Shown: positions 32,939 to 43,400 of the stretch, piece after piece | How positions within the stretch are numbered: position 1 is the first letter of the stretch | Layout: each line of letters starts with the position of its first letter | Assembly: GCA_018398765.1 (NCBI GenBank) | Contig: JAHBMJ010003506.1 | Location: 43,355-90,233 of the forward strand | Source of the DNA: Chromera velia | Lineage: Eukaryota; Sar; Chromeraceae | Direction of reading: 5' to 3' | Length of the DNA stretch: 46,879 nt | The notes under the pieces: model-generated | What the model was told of the DNA's origin: nothing | Seen by the model: the letters and a program-made list of their open reading frames with translations, nothing else | Database searches by the model: none | Program-made: the position numbers and the translations under genes

Positions 32939-33468
32939 AAATACGGAGAAGACTTTGAGGAGTATACAAAGAAATGCATACGGAAGACGATTGAGTTCCT
33001 GTGCGTGGCCAGCGAGGACTTGAAGGAGGATGATGAACTCTGGCTCTCTGCAATGAATGTCCTCATTATGGCGTGCAAGACCAGCTCGATTGGCTTTGTC
33101 TCTCTCAAGGTCAGTGGAGGGATGGGACTCATGGGAGTATGGAAAGAATAGAGACATGCAATTCTTGTTTCTACTGTCCCCGAATGACCCTCTTGCTTAT
33201 ACAGGTACGTGTCAAAATGTGCCGGATGGACTAAGGTGGATCTTATCACATGCATTTGGTGCCTCTGCATTGCTGCATGCAGCTGGGTACGTTCACTGAG
33301 CCGTCTGTTCTCTGATCCATTCACTTGTGTACTATGTTCATGCAGAACTCAGAAATTGAGAGCATCTGCACACAAATCGTCTTCCCCAACATTTTTTTGA
33401 CGCCGTTGGATATCGATTTGATTAACGACAATGAAGTCGATTTCCTTCGATGGGCTGTCGGCCAAGTG
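32939..33468 (+). pseudogene. Exportin-2 (CSE1/CAS)-like fragment, two exons
   Basis: Exon 1 (about 32939-33109, donor GTCAGT) reads KYGEDFEEYTKKCIRKTIEF and continues to SSIGFVSLK. Exon 2 (33346-33468, acceptor TGCAG) reads NSEIESICTQIVFPNIFL and DNEVDFLRWAVG. The phase is 0 at the join. This follows the HEAT-repeat segment of CSE1, the importin-alpha export receptor, around its conserved SICEKVIVPN and EDNxxEYIRRDLEG. The neighbouring HEAT repeats are not found on either side, and the 5' edge runs straight into a tandem repeat. I read it as a gene fragment captured or left by rearrangement. Very large introns to exons outside the window are an alternative. Confidence 0.5.
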
Positions 33469-33914
33469 GTATTTTTTTTCTTGTCTCACCCGCTCATACC
33501 CGCTCCCTGAAGTCATTTTCTGCCTGCATGTTGACATGTTCTTTCATTCACTTCTTTCTACATGTGGTCTTGCTCAAAGTTCGACATCATATGCATATTA
33601 CTTCCTCTCACGAGTGTATTTAAACTTTTTATAGTTTTGTGTGCACGTGGAGGCTTGCTTGTTAATGACCTTTTCTTCCCTAATTTCTCTCATTTTTTCC
33701 TTTGTCCTTTCCCTCCTCCGTGCTTTCTTTCTCTCCTTCCTGAATTTCTTCCCTCCTTCATTTCCTCCTTCCTGCCCTTCTTTCCTCCCTTCCTTACTTC
33801 GGTCCTTCTCTGGTTTCCTCCATTCTTCCTTCCATCTCTGGCTTCCTTTCTTCCTTAAAGTTTCTTCAGTCCTTCTCTGCCTTCGTTCATATTCTTCCTT
33901 GTTTTAAAATTTTT

Positions 33915-33960
33915 CCTCTGTCTGTCTATCTGTCTGTCTGTCTGTCTGTCTATCTGTCCA
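33915..33960 (+). repeat. (TCTG)n microsatellite
   Basis: A short array with TCTA variants, downstream of a 250-bp C/T-rich stretch. The flanking 33470-34430 shows no supported gene. Confidence 0.9.
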
Positions 33961-34473
33961 TCTCTCGTGCATGTTGGCTTTATTCAGTCATTGCTGATGA
34001 CTATGATGGCTGGTTCCGTTTGTTTATTTATGCTTTTTGTTTTTGATATTCTTTGGCCTTCTTCTGTCCCTCCACCCCCCTTTTCTTACATTATGATTCC
34101 GTCTTTTTTTACACTTTCTTTTGGTAAGCCTAGTGGTAAGCTTCATGTGTCTACTATCACAGATTTGTTTCTCTCTGTAGGTTCGGCATCTGCTAGCATT
34201 CTTGACTGTCTGTCAGGCTTTCTTTCTGTCTATTGGTATGTTTACCTTGTGCATCTTTGTGTTCATCTTTGGTAACCTAGACCCCTCACGTCGAGCACCC
34301 TTCTATATATATACACATATACATACTTGCATGCAGCGATCTAGAAGATGACGGCTACGAGTCGCGACAGAGAACCGCGACCGATGTGCTGTGCAGCTCA
34401 TTCTAACTTTTCCCTGAAACAGTGTGGCGAATGATCAAAGGACAGCTCGCACATCTTCTCGAAATTGTAGGGG

Positions 34474-34798
34474 ATGAGGGAAAGTAGGAAGAAGAGAGGG
34501 GAGTCTCAAAAGAGGCTGCCGTCTAAGCACCCCTATGAGACTCGACTTGTCTCCAGTGTTAATATCCCTCGTATAATGTTGACTACGGTTCTGATGGTCA
34601 TGCTGAACGACTTTGAGAGACAGCAAGCTACCAAGGCCGCCAAAGCTGAAAAAGCTGCCGCTCAGACTGAAGACGGAGCATAAGAGAACTGCCAAGACAA
34701 CGGTGACGAGGAGGAGTACGCCTACAATGGTGATAATGAGGATTCCGATTGGAAGCCGGAACCTTCCAGGAAGAGATCAAGGGTCTCTGGAACTCAGT
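34474..34798 (+). pseudogene. Acidic/Ala-Lys-rich C-terminal fragment, one in-frame stop
   Basis: The frame reads FERQQATKAAKAEKAAAQ, a TAA at 34681-34683, then NGDEEEYAYNGDNEDSDW and a basic end (SRKRSRVSG) before TGA at 34798. The composition suggests the tail of a nuclear or transport protein. It could relate to the CSE1-like fragment, but no homology is recognised. Confidence 0.25.
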
Positions 34799-35088
34799 GA
34801 ATAGAGGAACTACCCATAAAAGGGAAGGAAGTGGAAGGAAGGAGAAGGGGCGATCAAGGTTTAGAATCGTTGAGCATTCAAAATGCCTCTCATTTTCATT
34901 GAAATTGCCTGCCACGCATATAAATTTTTTTTTTTTGCATGTTAATTGATCATGGACATGTTCGATTGGGAAATTGTATGAAAATGTAATCCTGCTACCA
35001 GGAAATTTTATTTTAATTTCCTACTTTATAGGAATTTAATTTTTAAATTTCTATTAATTTTGACCTGTAAATTCCTACTTCATATAAT

Positions 35089-35093
35089 GAATG
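35089..35093 (+). repeat. Target-site duplication GAATG, left copy
   Basis: GAATG directly precedes the left LTR and recurs at 38162-38166 directly after the right LTR. Confidence 0.75.
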
Positions 35094-35348
35094 CGCTATG
35101 GAGTGTGGTGCAGTGGCTAGCTTGTTGTACGGGGCTCATATGGTATAAGAAGTTCTGTCATGCAAGGTTCTTACTTCTAGATACTTCCTTACGGACTTTC
35201 ATATGAAGGCTTGACTCACTGCTGACTACATGCATGCGCGTAGCTTAATTGCATGGATACAAATACGCTCGAACTGCACGCATCTCGATATGGCCTGACA
35301 TACTGCTTCGCGTACCGTTGCGCGGCTGGCTAGCCTCACAACGTTACG
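35094..35348 (-). repeat. 3' LTR (255 bp) of the second element
   Basis: Aligns to 37902-38161 with a 6-bp and a 1-bp indel, mostly transitions and one clear G/T transversion. It contains TACATGCATGCGCG. Confidence 0.82.
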
Positions 35349-35828
35349 TGCCACCTCCCCTCTGAAGCCACGTCCACGCTGGCTTAGCATAGCTTACCCA
35401 GAGAACGCAAAGGAATTTTTTAATGTAACTCTTTAGAGCAATAGAGTGGTGATCGTTGATTAGATCATCGCATTCCCTCACTTGCAGCATCGTAGGAAAT
35501 CAAAGAACGCTTTTCTTCTCTTCTCTTTTCTTTTCTTTCATTCCTCTCATTTCTGATTTCAGAATTTCCTTTACAGTCTTTCCTGCGGCTCTTCTTCTCT
35601 TTCGCGTCTTCAATCAACCCATCACAACTCACAACCACCCTCCGTACTGACTTCACCGTACACCCAGTGTACATTCCCCCTCCCCCTTCAAGGCCGCGTC
35701 CACGCTCGGTCAAAGAGAGTGAGATACGCACGAGAACAACAATAGAGAAAAAAAATTCAGACGAAAAAGGATGGAAAACATACATCGGCACACAATGGTT
35801 CTTTCGTTCACGGAGTCTACTGGATGTC

Positions 35829-37772
35829 CTAGTACTGCATCTCCCAATCGGTTAGCCCTACAATCACCCCCGGCTCTTTCCCATCTGTTTGATCCGAGTC
35901 TCCGTTAGCTTGGTGCTGCTGCTCTGATGGAGGTTGTGGACTGATAGAAGACTGCGCTGAAGTGCAGGCGGTCCGTGCGCTCCTCATCTACCGCACTGCA
36001 GGTCTCACTTCTGGCACACACGGCATCACACCCCCTCCATTCCCATATATCTTCCTGTAAAATGTCTCCCCTATCTGCCCACACCCACGACGTACCAAAA
36101 ATGCATGCCAGTCTGCAGTGCCAATTCCTTGAACATTTGGAATTAAGTCCTCCCTTCCCAACCGAAAACGAAAAAACACATCCTCTCAATACTTGTGCTG
36201 CAGCGGATCACGCGGTGGTACAGGCGTCTTCGGCTTTCCGTAAGCTGCTCGCCTCTTCTTTTTTTCTTTGTTCTTCGCCTCCCTTCTCTCTTGTTGATGC
36301 CTAGCCTGACGAGACGGTGTCAAACCAACAGACGGGACTGCCGGTTCCTCCACTCCCTCACTGATTGGAGGCAGAGGAGACCAATGGTTGTCCGTCTCCT
36401 TCTTTTGCCTCACAGCCAGCATTTCTCTTTCGTGCTTTTCCTGCCTCTTTCTCTCCTTCTTCTCTTGGCGCTTCTCTTTCTGTCTTTCTGCTTTCCCTGG
36501 ATTTCTACCGTGAAGATCATTTCCCTCGCCACCTGTCTCTAAACGATTGAGCTGCAGAGACGGGCTGTGTAGTCTCTCAGACTGGCAGTGGATTTGCTCT
36601 CTCAATTCCCAACTTCCAACTCCATACAGCAATTCAAACAAGTCTCTTCCCACACCTCCTTCGTCCTTCTTACTCCTTTTGATCCGGCACAGCTCCATCG
36701 GAGCGGGCTCATTCATTTAACCATCCCCTCTGGCAAGAGCCATCACAGGAGAGCTCTGACCGAAATCAAAAGTCTTCTGAGGCGTCGCAAAGAACACGCT
36801 CCCATCGGAATTGACAATCCCACTCCCCTCTTGCACTTCCCACGTCCTTCTACCTTCTTTCTGGGACGGCTGACTGAAGTCGAACGTCATGCTTGGAGTT
36901 CCAGTGAGTATGGCTCCTACGGAGCTCATAGAAACACTTCTCTCTCGCATCCCAGACACCTGCACATCTGTTTGCTGCTGCAACTGATTGGAAACGCCCG
37001 ACTGCGCACAGCCGTGCAATCTTATGCGAACACCGCCATCACTCAGGGTTCCTTCGACCCAATCCACATACCCCTCTCTCACACAGAATTCTTTTTCTAG
37101 GGTACCTGGTGGAATAATTCTCCCTCTTCTCTCTGTCCCTCGGTCCGGCCTCTTCTGTTGTTGCGAGCGGCTAGAAATCTTCGACTGATTACTGCCAAAA
37201 CCTCGCCTGCTCGCTTCACCCCTCTCTTCACTTCGATTTGCATTTCCATGTGTGCCTGGGGCTTTGCGCATGCCTTCAGAGAAGACGTCTCTGGGCTGCT
37301 AGACTTTCTGTTTCCTCCCTCTCCCTGCTGAACCTTTTAGGCAACCAGCATTACAGTGCTCAGATGATTGCTGAGACTGCGTTTGCTCTGCCACTTTTTT
37401 TTTCCAGGCCGCCTCTGTCAACCTGCGACTTCTGCAAGTTTTTGGTCTGCCCGTATCAGTGTGTCGAGTCGCATATTGGACTGCACTCTGCTTCTCAAAA
37501 ATCCCAGTTGGTGGACCAGATGGTCTACTGGCTCCTGTGGACTCTAAGAGTCGCTCTGCAATCTCAAACCCTTCCTTCAAGAGGCTCTCACCGTTCGCTT
37601 GCACTTCTCCGGATGGAATGTCCTTGAATTTTTGAAGTTCACATACAAGCAAAAGAAATTTTCCGAAACATTCCCAGATCGACATAACCGACGTGCTACT
37701 GAAGACTTCTGAGAACTTTTCACAAGATAAAGCAATGAACTCGTACGTTTCTGTTTGTTGCAGTGGTTGCAT
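35829..37772 (-). pseudogene. Gag-like polyprotein frame of the second LTR element, four internal stops
   Basis: From ATG 37772 one minus-strand frame stays open for 1.94 kb except for TAG 37301-37299, TAA 36719-36717, TGA 36188-36186 and TAG 35990-35988, ending at TAG 35831-35829. No frameshift is needed. The N-terminal part is helical (SVMSIWECFGKFLLLVCEL). The middle has two similar short motifs, MTFDFSQPS and KTFDFGQSS. Next comes a very basic Lys/Arg/Glu coiled stretch (about 36390-36500), then an Arg-rich segment. Location between LTRs and lack of enzyme motifs suggest Gag. Three stops fit C-to-T changes in Gln or Arg codons by context (for example before QPRDVF). Confidence 0.6.
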
Positions 37773-37890
37773 GCATAGTCAGTGCAAGCTGTATGAAGCT
37801 GTAAAGAGACTTCACACTGTCAGACAGAGAATAATGTGTTCACGACGCGAGACGGACGGTCTGCGAACTCCACTGAGGCTGATCGTTTTG

Positions 37891-37901
37891 CTCTGCTACC
37901 A
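37891..37901 (-). other. Primer-binding site, initiator-Met tRNA type
   Basis: TGGTAGCAGAG on the minus strand begins exactly at the inner edge of the LTR. Eleven bases match the complement of the conserved acceptor end of initiator-Met tRNA. Confidence 0.8.
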
Positions 37902-38161
37902 TGCTATGGAGTGTGGTGCAGTGGCTAGCTTGTTGTATGGGGCTCATATGGTATAAGAAGTTCTGTCATGCAAGGTTCTTACTTCTAGATACAGTGACTT
38001 CCTTACGGACTTTTTACGAAGGCTTGACTCACTGCTGACTACATGCATGCGCGTAGCTTAATTGTATGGATGCAAATGCGCTCGAACTGCACGCATCTCT
38101 ATATGGCCTGACATGCTGCTTCGTGTACCATTGCACGGCTGGCTAGCCTCACAACGTTATG
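37902..38161 (-). repeat. 5' LTR (260 bp) of the second element
   Basis: Begins next to the primer-binding site and ends before GAATG at 38162-38166. Confidence 0.82.
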
Positions 38162-38167
38162 GAATGT

Positions 38168-38270
38168 ATATATTCCTACATAATCCTACATATTCCTTCA
38201 TATTCCTACCTCATATTCCTGTATATTCCTTCATATTCCTACCCCAAATTCCTTCATATTCCTAGCAACT
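38168..38270 (+). repeat. Short tandem ATATTCCTW repeats
   Basis: About eight copies of ATTCCTAC/ATTCCTTC in 100 bp next to the second LTR element. Confidence 0.85.
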
Positions 38271-38488
38271 TGTAGGGAACTCTTAAAAACACTTTATTAT
38301 AAGCTTCTAATGTGCCATTTGTACTGATTATGGAGACACTAGGCCCGACAAGTTGGCGACAACTTGGCCTAGCTATATATTGAATAGTCGTGTTAGACTA
38401 AGTATTAGACTCTTATGTAATACAAAGCTTACGTCCTGTCTCTGCTTAGGAGGCTAGTAGGACTAGGTCCTTTTGAGATTCTACTAGA

Positions 38489-38492
38489 TTGG

Positions 38493-38524
<32 letters not shown>
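38489..38524 (+). repeat. (GATT)n microsatellite
   Basis: About nine GATT units. Confidence 0.92.
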
Positions 38525-38525
<1 letters not shown>

Positions 38526-38539
38526 ATGTTCTGCCCTAG

Positions 38540-39300
38540 ATTCTGGCTGCCTTCTAACAAATAGGGTTGGAGCAGTATAGAGCAATAGCACAAAACTAGG
38601 CACAAAGTATAGAGTGCAAAGAATTTTAAGCCAAATCACTAATTCTAGACTAATTCTTATCAATCATAATTCTGGTAGAACGGTGACAGTGCTCTACCAT
38701 GCTCTACCTAAGGCACCAATTAAATCACTATCACTATCCTATAATAATGTAATCATGTTGTTCTGAATCACTAGGTTATTCAAGTGTGTTATATTATTAC
38801 AGATTCAATACAAAACTGTTATTTGCAATTGACTCACTTTTCTATAAAGTATTGTTTGACAAGATTGTTTGACTTTTGCACAACTGTTGCACAGTGTTAC
38901 ACAGTACGGTTAGGGGTTACTACTGGCTCCTTTTAGCTAGTAGCAAGTTACCGTCACTTTGGTAACCATGAGATAGTAACCAGCGGACTTAAAGGCGTGT
39001 ACCACTACCATGGTAGTTCAAGGGAAAACTCTGGTAAAAACAGTTGCTAGACTTATTTAAAAGCCTAATTACTTAACTCATTAACAGTTTAAAGCCCTGA
39101 AATGATCATACTCAAATAATATATGCTATACATGATGATATACTAGTTAGAGTGAGTTAGAGTTCAGTCATAAAAGGATGAACATTGAGTTTTACTAGAA
39201 TAAACTTTTGATGAATGTCAAAAATATGATTTTTACTAGTCTAAAATTGGTTTTATAAGTTCAGTTTGACTCAGAATGTGGCTAAATCTGCCTGTTTTTA
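38540..39300. other. AT-rich gene-free stretch with GGTAACC-type motifs
   Basis: It contains TACACAGTACGGTTAGG at 38898-38914 and several GTTACC/GGTAACC motifs to about 39015. No coding sequence is supported. Confidence 0.5.
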
Positions 39301-39348
39301 GCTACCAACCAACCAACGGGGAAGACAGAAGGGAAAAGAAATGAAGAG

Positions 39349-39621
39349 ATGAGGAAAGAAACGGATAGACGAGGGAAGAAAGGAAAGGGGGGTAACGGAA
39401 GAAGCTTCAAAGGGAATGGAGAAAATAAAAAAGGAAAAGACAAAAGAGGGGGTGACGGCCCGGGTCCTCCGGACGTCTCGGGGAGAAAGAAGTCGAAGGA
39501 GGAGGAGACCCAGTGCTGCAAATATAGTTGTGCTGCAAATAGCACCTGCAGCCACTGTAGGTGCGCTAAGCTCAAAAGGGCTTGCTGGAACTATTCTCTA
39601 GGAAGACAGGGCAAATGTTAG
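39349..39621 (+). CDS. Basic, Cys-rich reading frame (possible LINE ORF1 remnant)
   Basis: The frame is open upstream of the ATG at 39349 and encodes a Lys/Gly-rich stretch followed by a Cys cluster (CCKYSC, CSHCRCAKLKRAC, QGKC) ending at TAG 39619. Such basic-plus-Cys layouts occur in LINE ORF1 or Gag RNA-binding proteins. It sits upstream of the APE/RT frame but is separated from it by the long CTT tract. I cannot assign a family, and a chance open frame in purine-rich DNA is possible. Confidence 0.3.
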   Translation: MRKETDRRGKKGKGGNGRSFKGNGENKKGKDKRGGDGPGPPDVSGRKKSKEEETQCCKYSCAANSTCSHCRCAKLKRACWNYSLGRQGKC

Positions 39622-39649
39622 AATCCTTTTGGAAATTTTTCCCCCTTTG

Positions 39650-40077
39650 CTTCTTCTTCTTCTTCTTCTTCTTCTTCCTCATCTTTTTCTCCCTCCCCTT
39701 CTCCTTCTGCTTCCTCTTCATCTTCTTCTTCTTCTTCCTCTTCTTCTTCTACTGCTGCTGCTGCTACTGCTTCTTCTTCTTCTTCTTCTTCTTCTTCTTC
39801 TTTTTCTGCTGCTACTGCTGCTGCTGCTGCTCCTGCTTCTTCTTCTTCTTCTTCTTCTTCTTCTTTGTCTGCTCTTTTCTTTTCTTCCTCTTCTGCTGGA
39901 CCTTGCAAGGGAAGGAACGAGGTGGGCAACGGACAGGGAGGGGAGGGGGGGGAGAGGCCAGGCCACCGGATGGACCCTTCTTCTTCTTTTTCTTCTTCTT
40001 CTTCTTCTTCTTCTTCTTCTTCTTTTTCTTGTTCCTCTTCTTTTTCTTCTTCTTCTTCTTCTTCTCCTTCTTCTTCT

Positions 40078-40112
<35 letters not shown>

Positions 40113-40155
40113 TTCCTCTTCTTCTTCATTCTTCTTCTTCTTCTTCTTCCTCGGC
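39650..40155 (+). repeat. (CTT)n polypyrimidine tract, about 500 bp
   Basis: CTT repeats with CTG, CCT and TTT variants, broken by a GC-rich segment at 39895-39975. The mirror-symmetric pyrimidine strand could form triplex DNA. All the open frames through it are low-complexity artefacts. Confidence 0.93.
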
Positions 40156-40429
40156 AGCAGGCAGTGGGGGGAAAGAAGGAAGGAGGGGAGGGATTAACGG
40201 ATATAGGGCTGCATGAGATTTGTCAGGTTGTGCTGGGAAGGAGGGGGGCCATCCAGCTGGACCTCTCCCCCATCCTGGCCTGATCGACCCGTTGAATGCA
40301 TGCATGCAGGTTTAAAATCCTGTGAACTCTCTTTCTCTCTCCTCTTTTTCTCTTCTTTCTGGATCTGCTATGACCGAATAACCTTTTCTCTCTGCATCTT
40401 CGCATTTTTCGTCTTCTTCCTCTTCCTCG

Positions 40430-43400
40430 TTGTTTGCTTATGATGAGAGTGAGCTGGGACTCGACGGAGGATCTGATCCTGCACTGAATTGCAGCTCGAA
40501 TGAAGTTTTGCTTTCATGGCCTTCGCCATCTTCTAACGAGCTTTCTCGCTCGAGGGGACAGGGCCTTCTGTCCCCTTTTTCTGGATCGCCACGCCTTTCT
40601 AACTCTGAGTTCTCTTCTCCGTGGGGCGATCTCCCTCCTATTTATCAACCTTCCTCTTTTGTGCCAGCCTTGACACTCCTCGTCCCACGCAGCAAGAGAA
40701 GGAGGAGAAAGAAACGAAGGAGAGATCGTGATATTCTGGATGATTCTTCTTCCTTTTGCTCTGCTGCCTCGCATGCTCCTCCCAAATCGTCCTCTTCTTC
40801 TTTTTTTTCTTTTTTGGATTCTTCTTCTCCCCCCTCCTCCCCCTCCTCCTCTTCTTTTTCTTCTTCTTCTTCTTCTTTTTCTTCTTCTCCTCCTCTACTT
40901 GTATTAGGGCATAAAAGGTTACACGGTCACCGTGGTGAGAGATGGTTTGAAATCAAGCGCTCTCCTGATTCTGGTCTCGAATGGGTAAAGGAAAGGGACT
41001 TGATGAAAGAAAGGTCGAAGGATGAGAGAATAATCATACAGAAAGCCGTGAGAGAGTATTGGAAGGTGAGAAGAGGTAAGTTCAAGAAGCAAGGGAATGT
41101 TTGCTATCAGGACTTGACGGTGTCTCACCCACGGGACCGTCTGCACTTTGCCTACATCAATGTGGGAGGATTGGAGCGGAAGATAAGAAATGGGGACATT
41201 CGTTCATGGCTCACTGAAACGGATGCGGATGTTGTGGTTCTGGTTGAAACACAACACCTGTCCTGCGATCTAGAACTGGGGGATTGGAAAGGAGTAAATT
41301 GGTCACATAGGGAATGGAGAAGGAGAAAGATAAAAGTCCATTCTGCTTGTGCAGACAAAGAAATCCGGTCTGGAGGCGTATGCATTTTGGTCAAATCGGA
41401 CCGTTGGGGGGAACTCAAACCGGAGTTTGAGCTGGTAGGGCCGAGCATCGCCAGGGTGGCTATCCACTCGTCGGGTAGAAAACTGCATGTGTTTGGGGTG
41501 TATTTGCCGGAGGGTTGGTCGAATCATAAGAAAGATGACACAAAAGAGATCCTGTCTGATTCCCTGTGCTCTGTCCCCCTGAGAGAGCCGAGAGTGGTCC
41601 TGGGGGACCTCAACTCTCACACGGCATCACTCTGTCCAGAAGGTCTCAAATGGAATCGTAAGTAACTGTTCGAACAGGACGAATCTACCGGCTCTGACGA
41701 GTCGGCTCCCTCTTTCATCCGGCATTCAGAATGCAACCAGTCAGTCGACCCCATGGGCCGTAAATTGGTGCGTCTTTGCGGTGAAAGCAACCTACTCATC
41801 CTGAATGGTCTGCAAAGGAAGTGTGGGGGCAAAGACTTCCGCTTTTCGGGTGCTTGTACCTGTAAATCAAAGAACACAAAAAAAGAGGCATCCGTTGTCA
41901 ATTATGCATTGGTTGACCCTTTCCTTCTCTCCTCTTACACAGACTGGGAAATCGCTTTCGATGGACTGATTGGCTCCGATCATGACCATGCATCTATCTG
42001 TTTTTCTCTCCTTTCTTCTTCGCTTGAGGCTGCGGGAAAGCGGACGGATGCCCCATCCCTGCAGCAGTGCCCCCCGCTTTACAGATCCATCAGAAAGGCA
42101 GCGGTGAAAGATGAGGATTTGCTGCCAATAGCGGTAGCAGTAAAAGAGCTGGTGGGAGAAACATGGCAGGGACTCTGGGAGCATCATAGAGAAGTTGAAC
42201 CATTCGAAGAGCCTCCTCTTCCCCCACTCCCTCCTGTGTCTTCCTCCCCACCCTCCTCGACAGCCTTTTTGCCCTCTTCTTTGACCTCCTCCCCAATGAG
42301 CCCTCAAGATAAGAAAGACCGGGTGAAAGCCTTGGCCACAGCCTGGTATCGGGTTTTAGCTGGGCCGGTGAAGGAAGTAATAGCGAAAGCGACAGAGAAG
42401 CAACAGCCTCCTACCTTCAAAACGTTGTTTAGAGAGAAGGAAGGGTGGTGGGATGAGGAATGTAAAGAGCTGCAGGAATATTTGAAGAAAGTAAGGAAAG
42501 AAGTTGAGGACTCTGCAAGTGGGGTGGAGAGAAAGTTAAAGCAGGAAAGGGTGGAAGACATCTTAAAGAAAAGGAGAGAGATCTTCCGGCAGAAAAGGAA
42601 GAGATTTGAGAGAGCGGAAACTGAAAAAGCGAAGACACATTTGCTTAATGACCCTCTCTTTCTTTGGAAAGAAAGGAGAAAGTTGTCGAAAGACGGTCTG
42701 AGACCAGGGGCAAGAGACTTCTCAAACCATTGGGCACAGGTTTTTAGGGAAGGCAAAGAATTGCCAGAGCCTGATCCGGAGCCAGAGCCCCCGAAGCAAT
42801 TCATTTTCTCGTATAAGCAGGTGACTGATCGTCTGAAAGGAATGAATAGAAAGAAAGCGGCAGGGCTCGATGGTATCTCTCCTTAACAACTCGACCTTTG
42901 CTTTTGTCACTCTCCCATCTCTCGCTTCCTTTTGTTTGTTTTCTAAGACTTTAATTTAATGCATGCATATGCGTGTTGGCCTGATAACTGGAATTTGTTG
43001 AGAATCGTACCCGTCCCGAAAGGTCCCCCTTCGCCACAGCCGAATGACTGGTGTCTAGTCCATGTCGTTAACCCCCTTGCAAAGCTCTTTGGTCTCCTTA
43101 TGGATGATAGAATCCGTCAGCAAGCTCGTTTTGACGACAGACAGATCGGGTTTAGAAAAGGGGTGGGCACAAGAGAGGGGATCGGAGCAGTGGTAGGCTT
43201 GGTACAAGAATGCAGAAGAGGCAAGAAGGGGCTCCTGGGCGGATTTGTCGACTTCTCAAAGGCGTTTGACTCTATCCCTCGGCTGAAGCTTCTGGCAAAG
43301 CTGCAGGCTGAGGGAATAGAGAAGAGAGATCTATTGATGATTGCATCAATGTATAGAGGCGTGAAAGCAAGAGTCGATGGGGACTCGGCTCTATTCCCGG

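Larger units (their letters stand above)
35094..38161 (-). mobile_element. Second non-autonomous LTR retrotransposon, minus orientation, 3.07 kb
   Basis: Direct repeats 35094-35348 and 37902-38161 flank 2,553 bp and are themselves bracketed by GAATG. Read on the minus strand, the 5' LTR is followed at once by TGGTAGCAGAG (37901-37891), complementary to the 3' end of eukaryotic initiator-Met tRNA (CTCTGCTACCA), a classic primer-binding site. A purine-rich AGAGGGGAGGTGG abuts the other LTR. The interior encodes one long frame with no RT or integrase seen, so it should depend on another element. Confidence 0.82.

Noticed and set aside
35094-35348. tRNA-derived SINE, because GTGGTGCAGTGGCTAGC resembles a pol III A box
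   Set aside because: The copy pair flanks an element with target duplications, a primer-binding site and a purine tract, so the repeats are LTRs; no good B box is present.
39629-40216. Long Leu/Phe/Ser frames across the CTT tract
   Set aside because: All three frames are open on both strands because of the triplet repeat; composition is pure low complexity.
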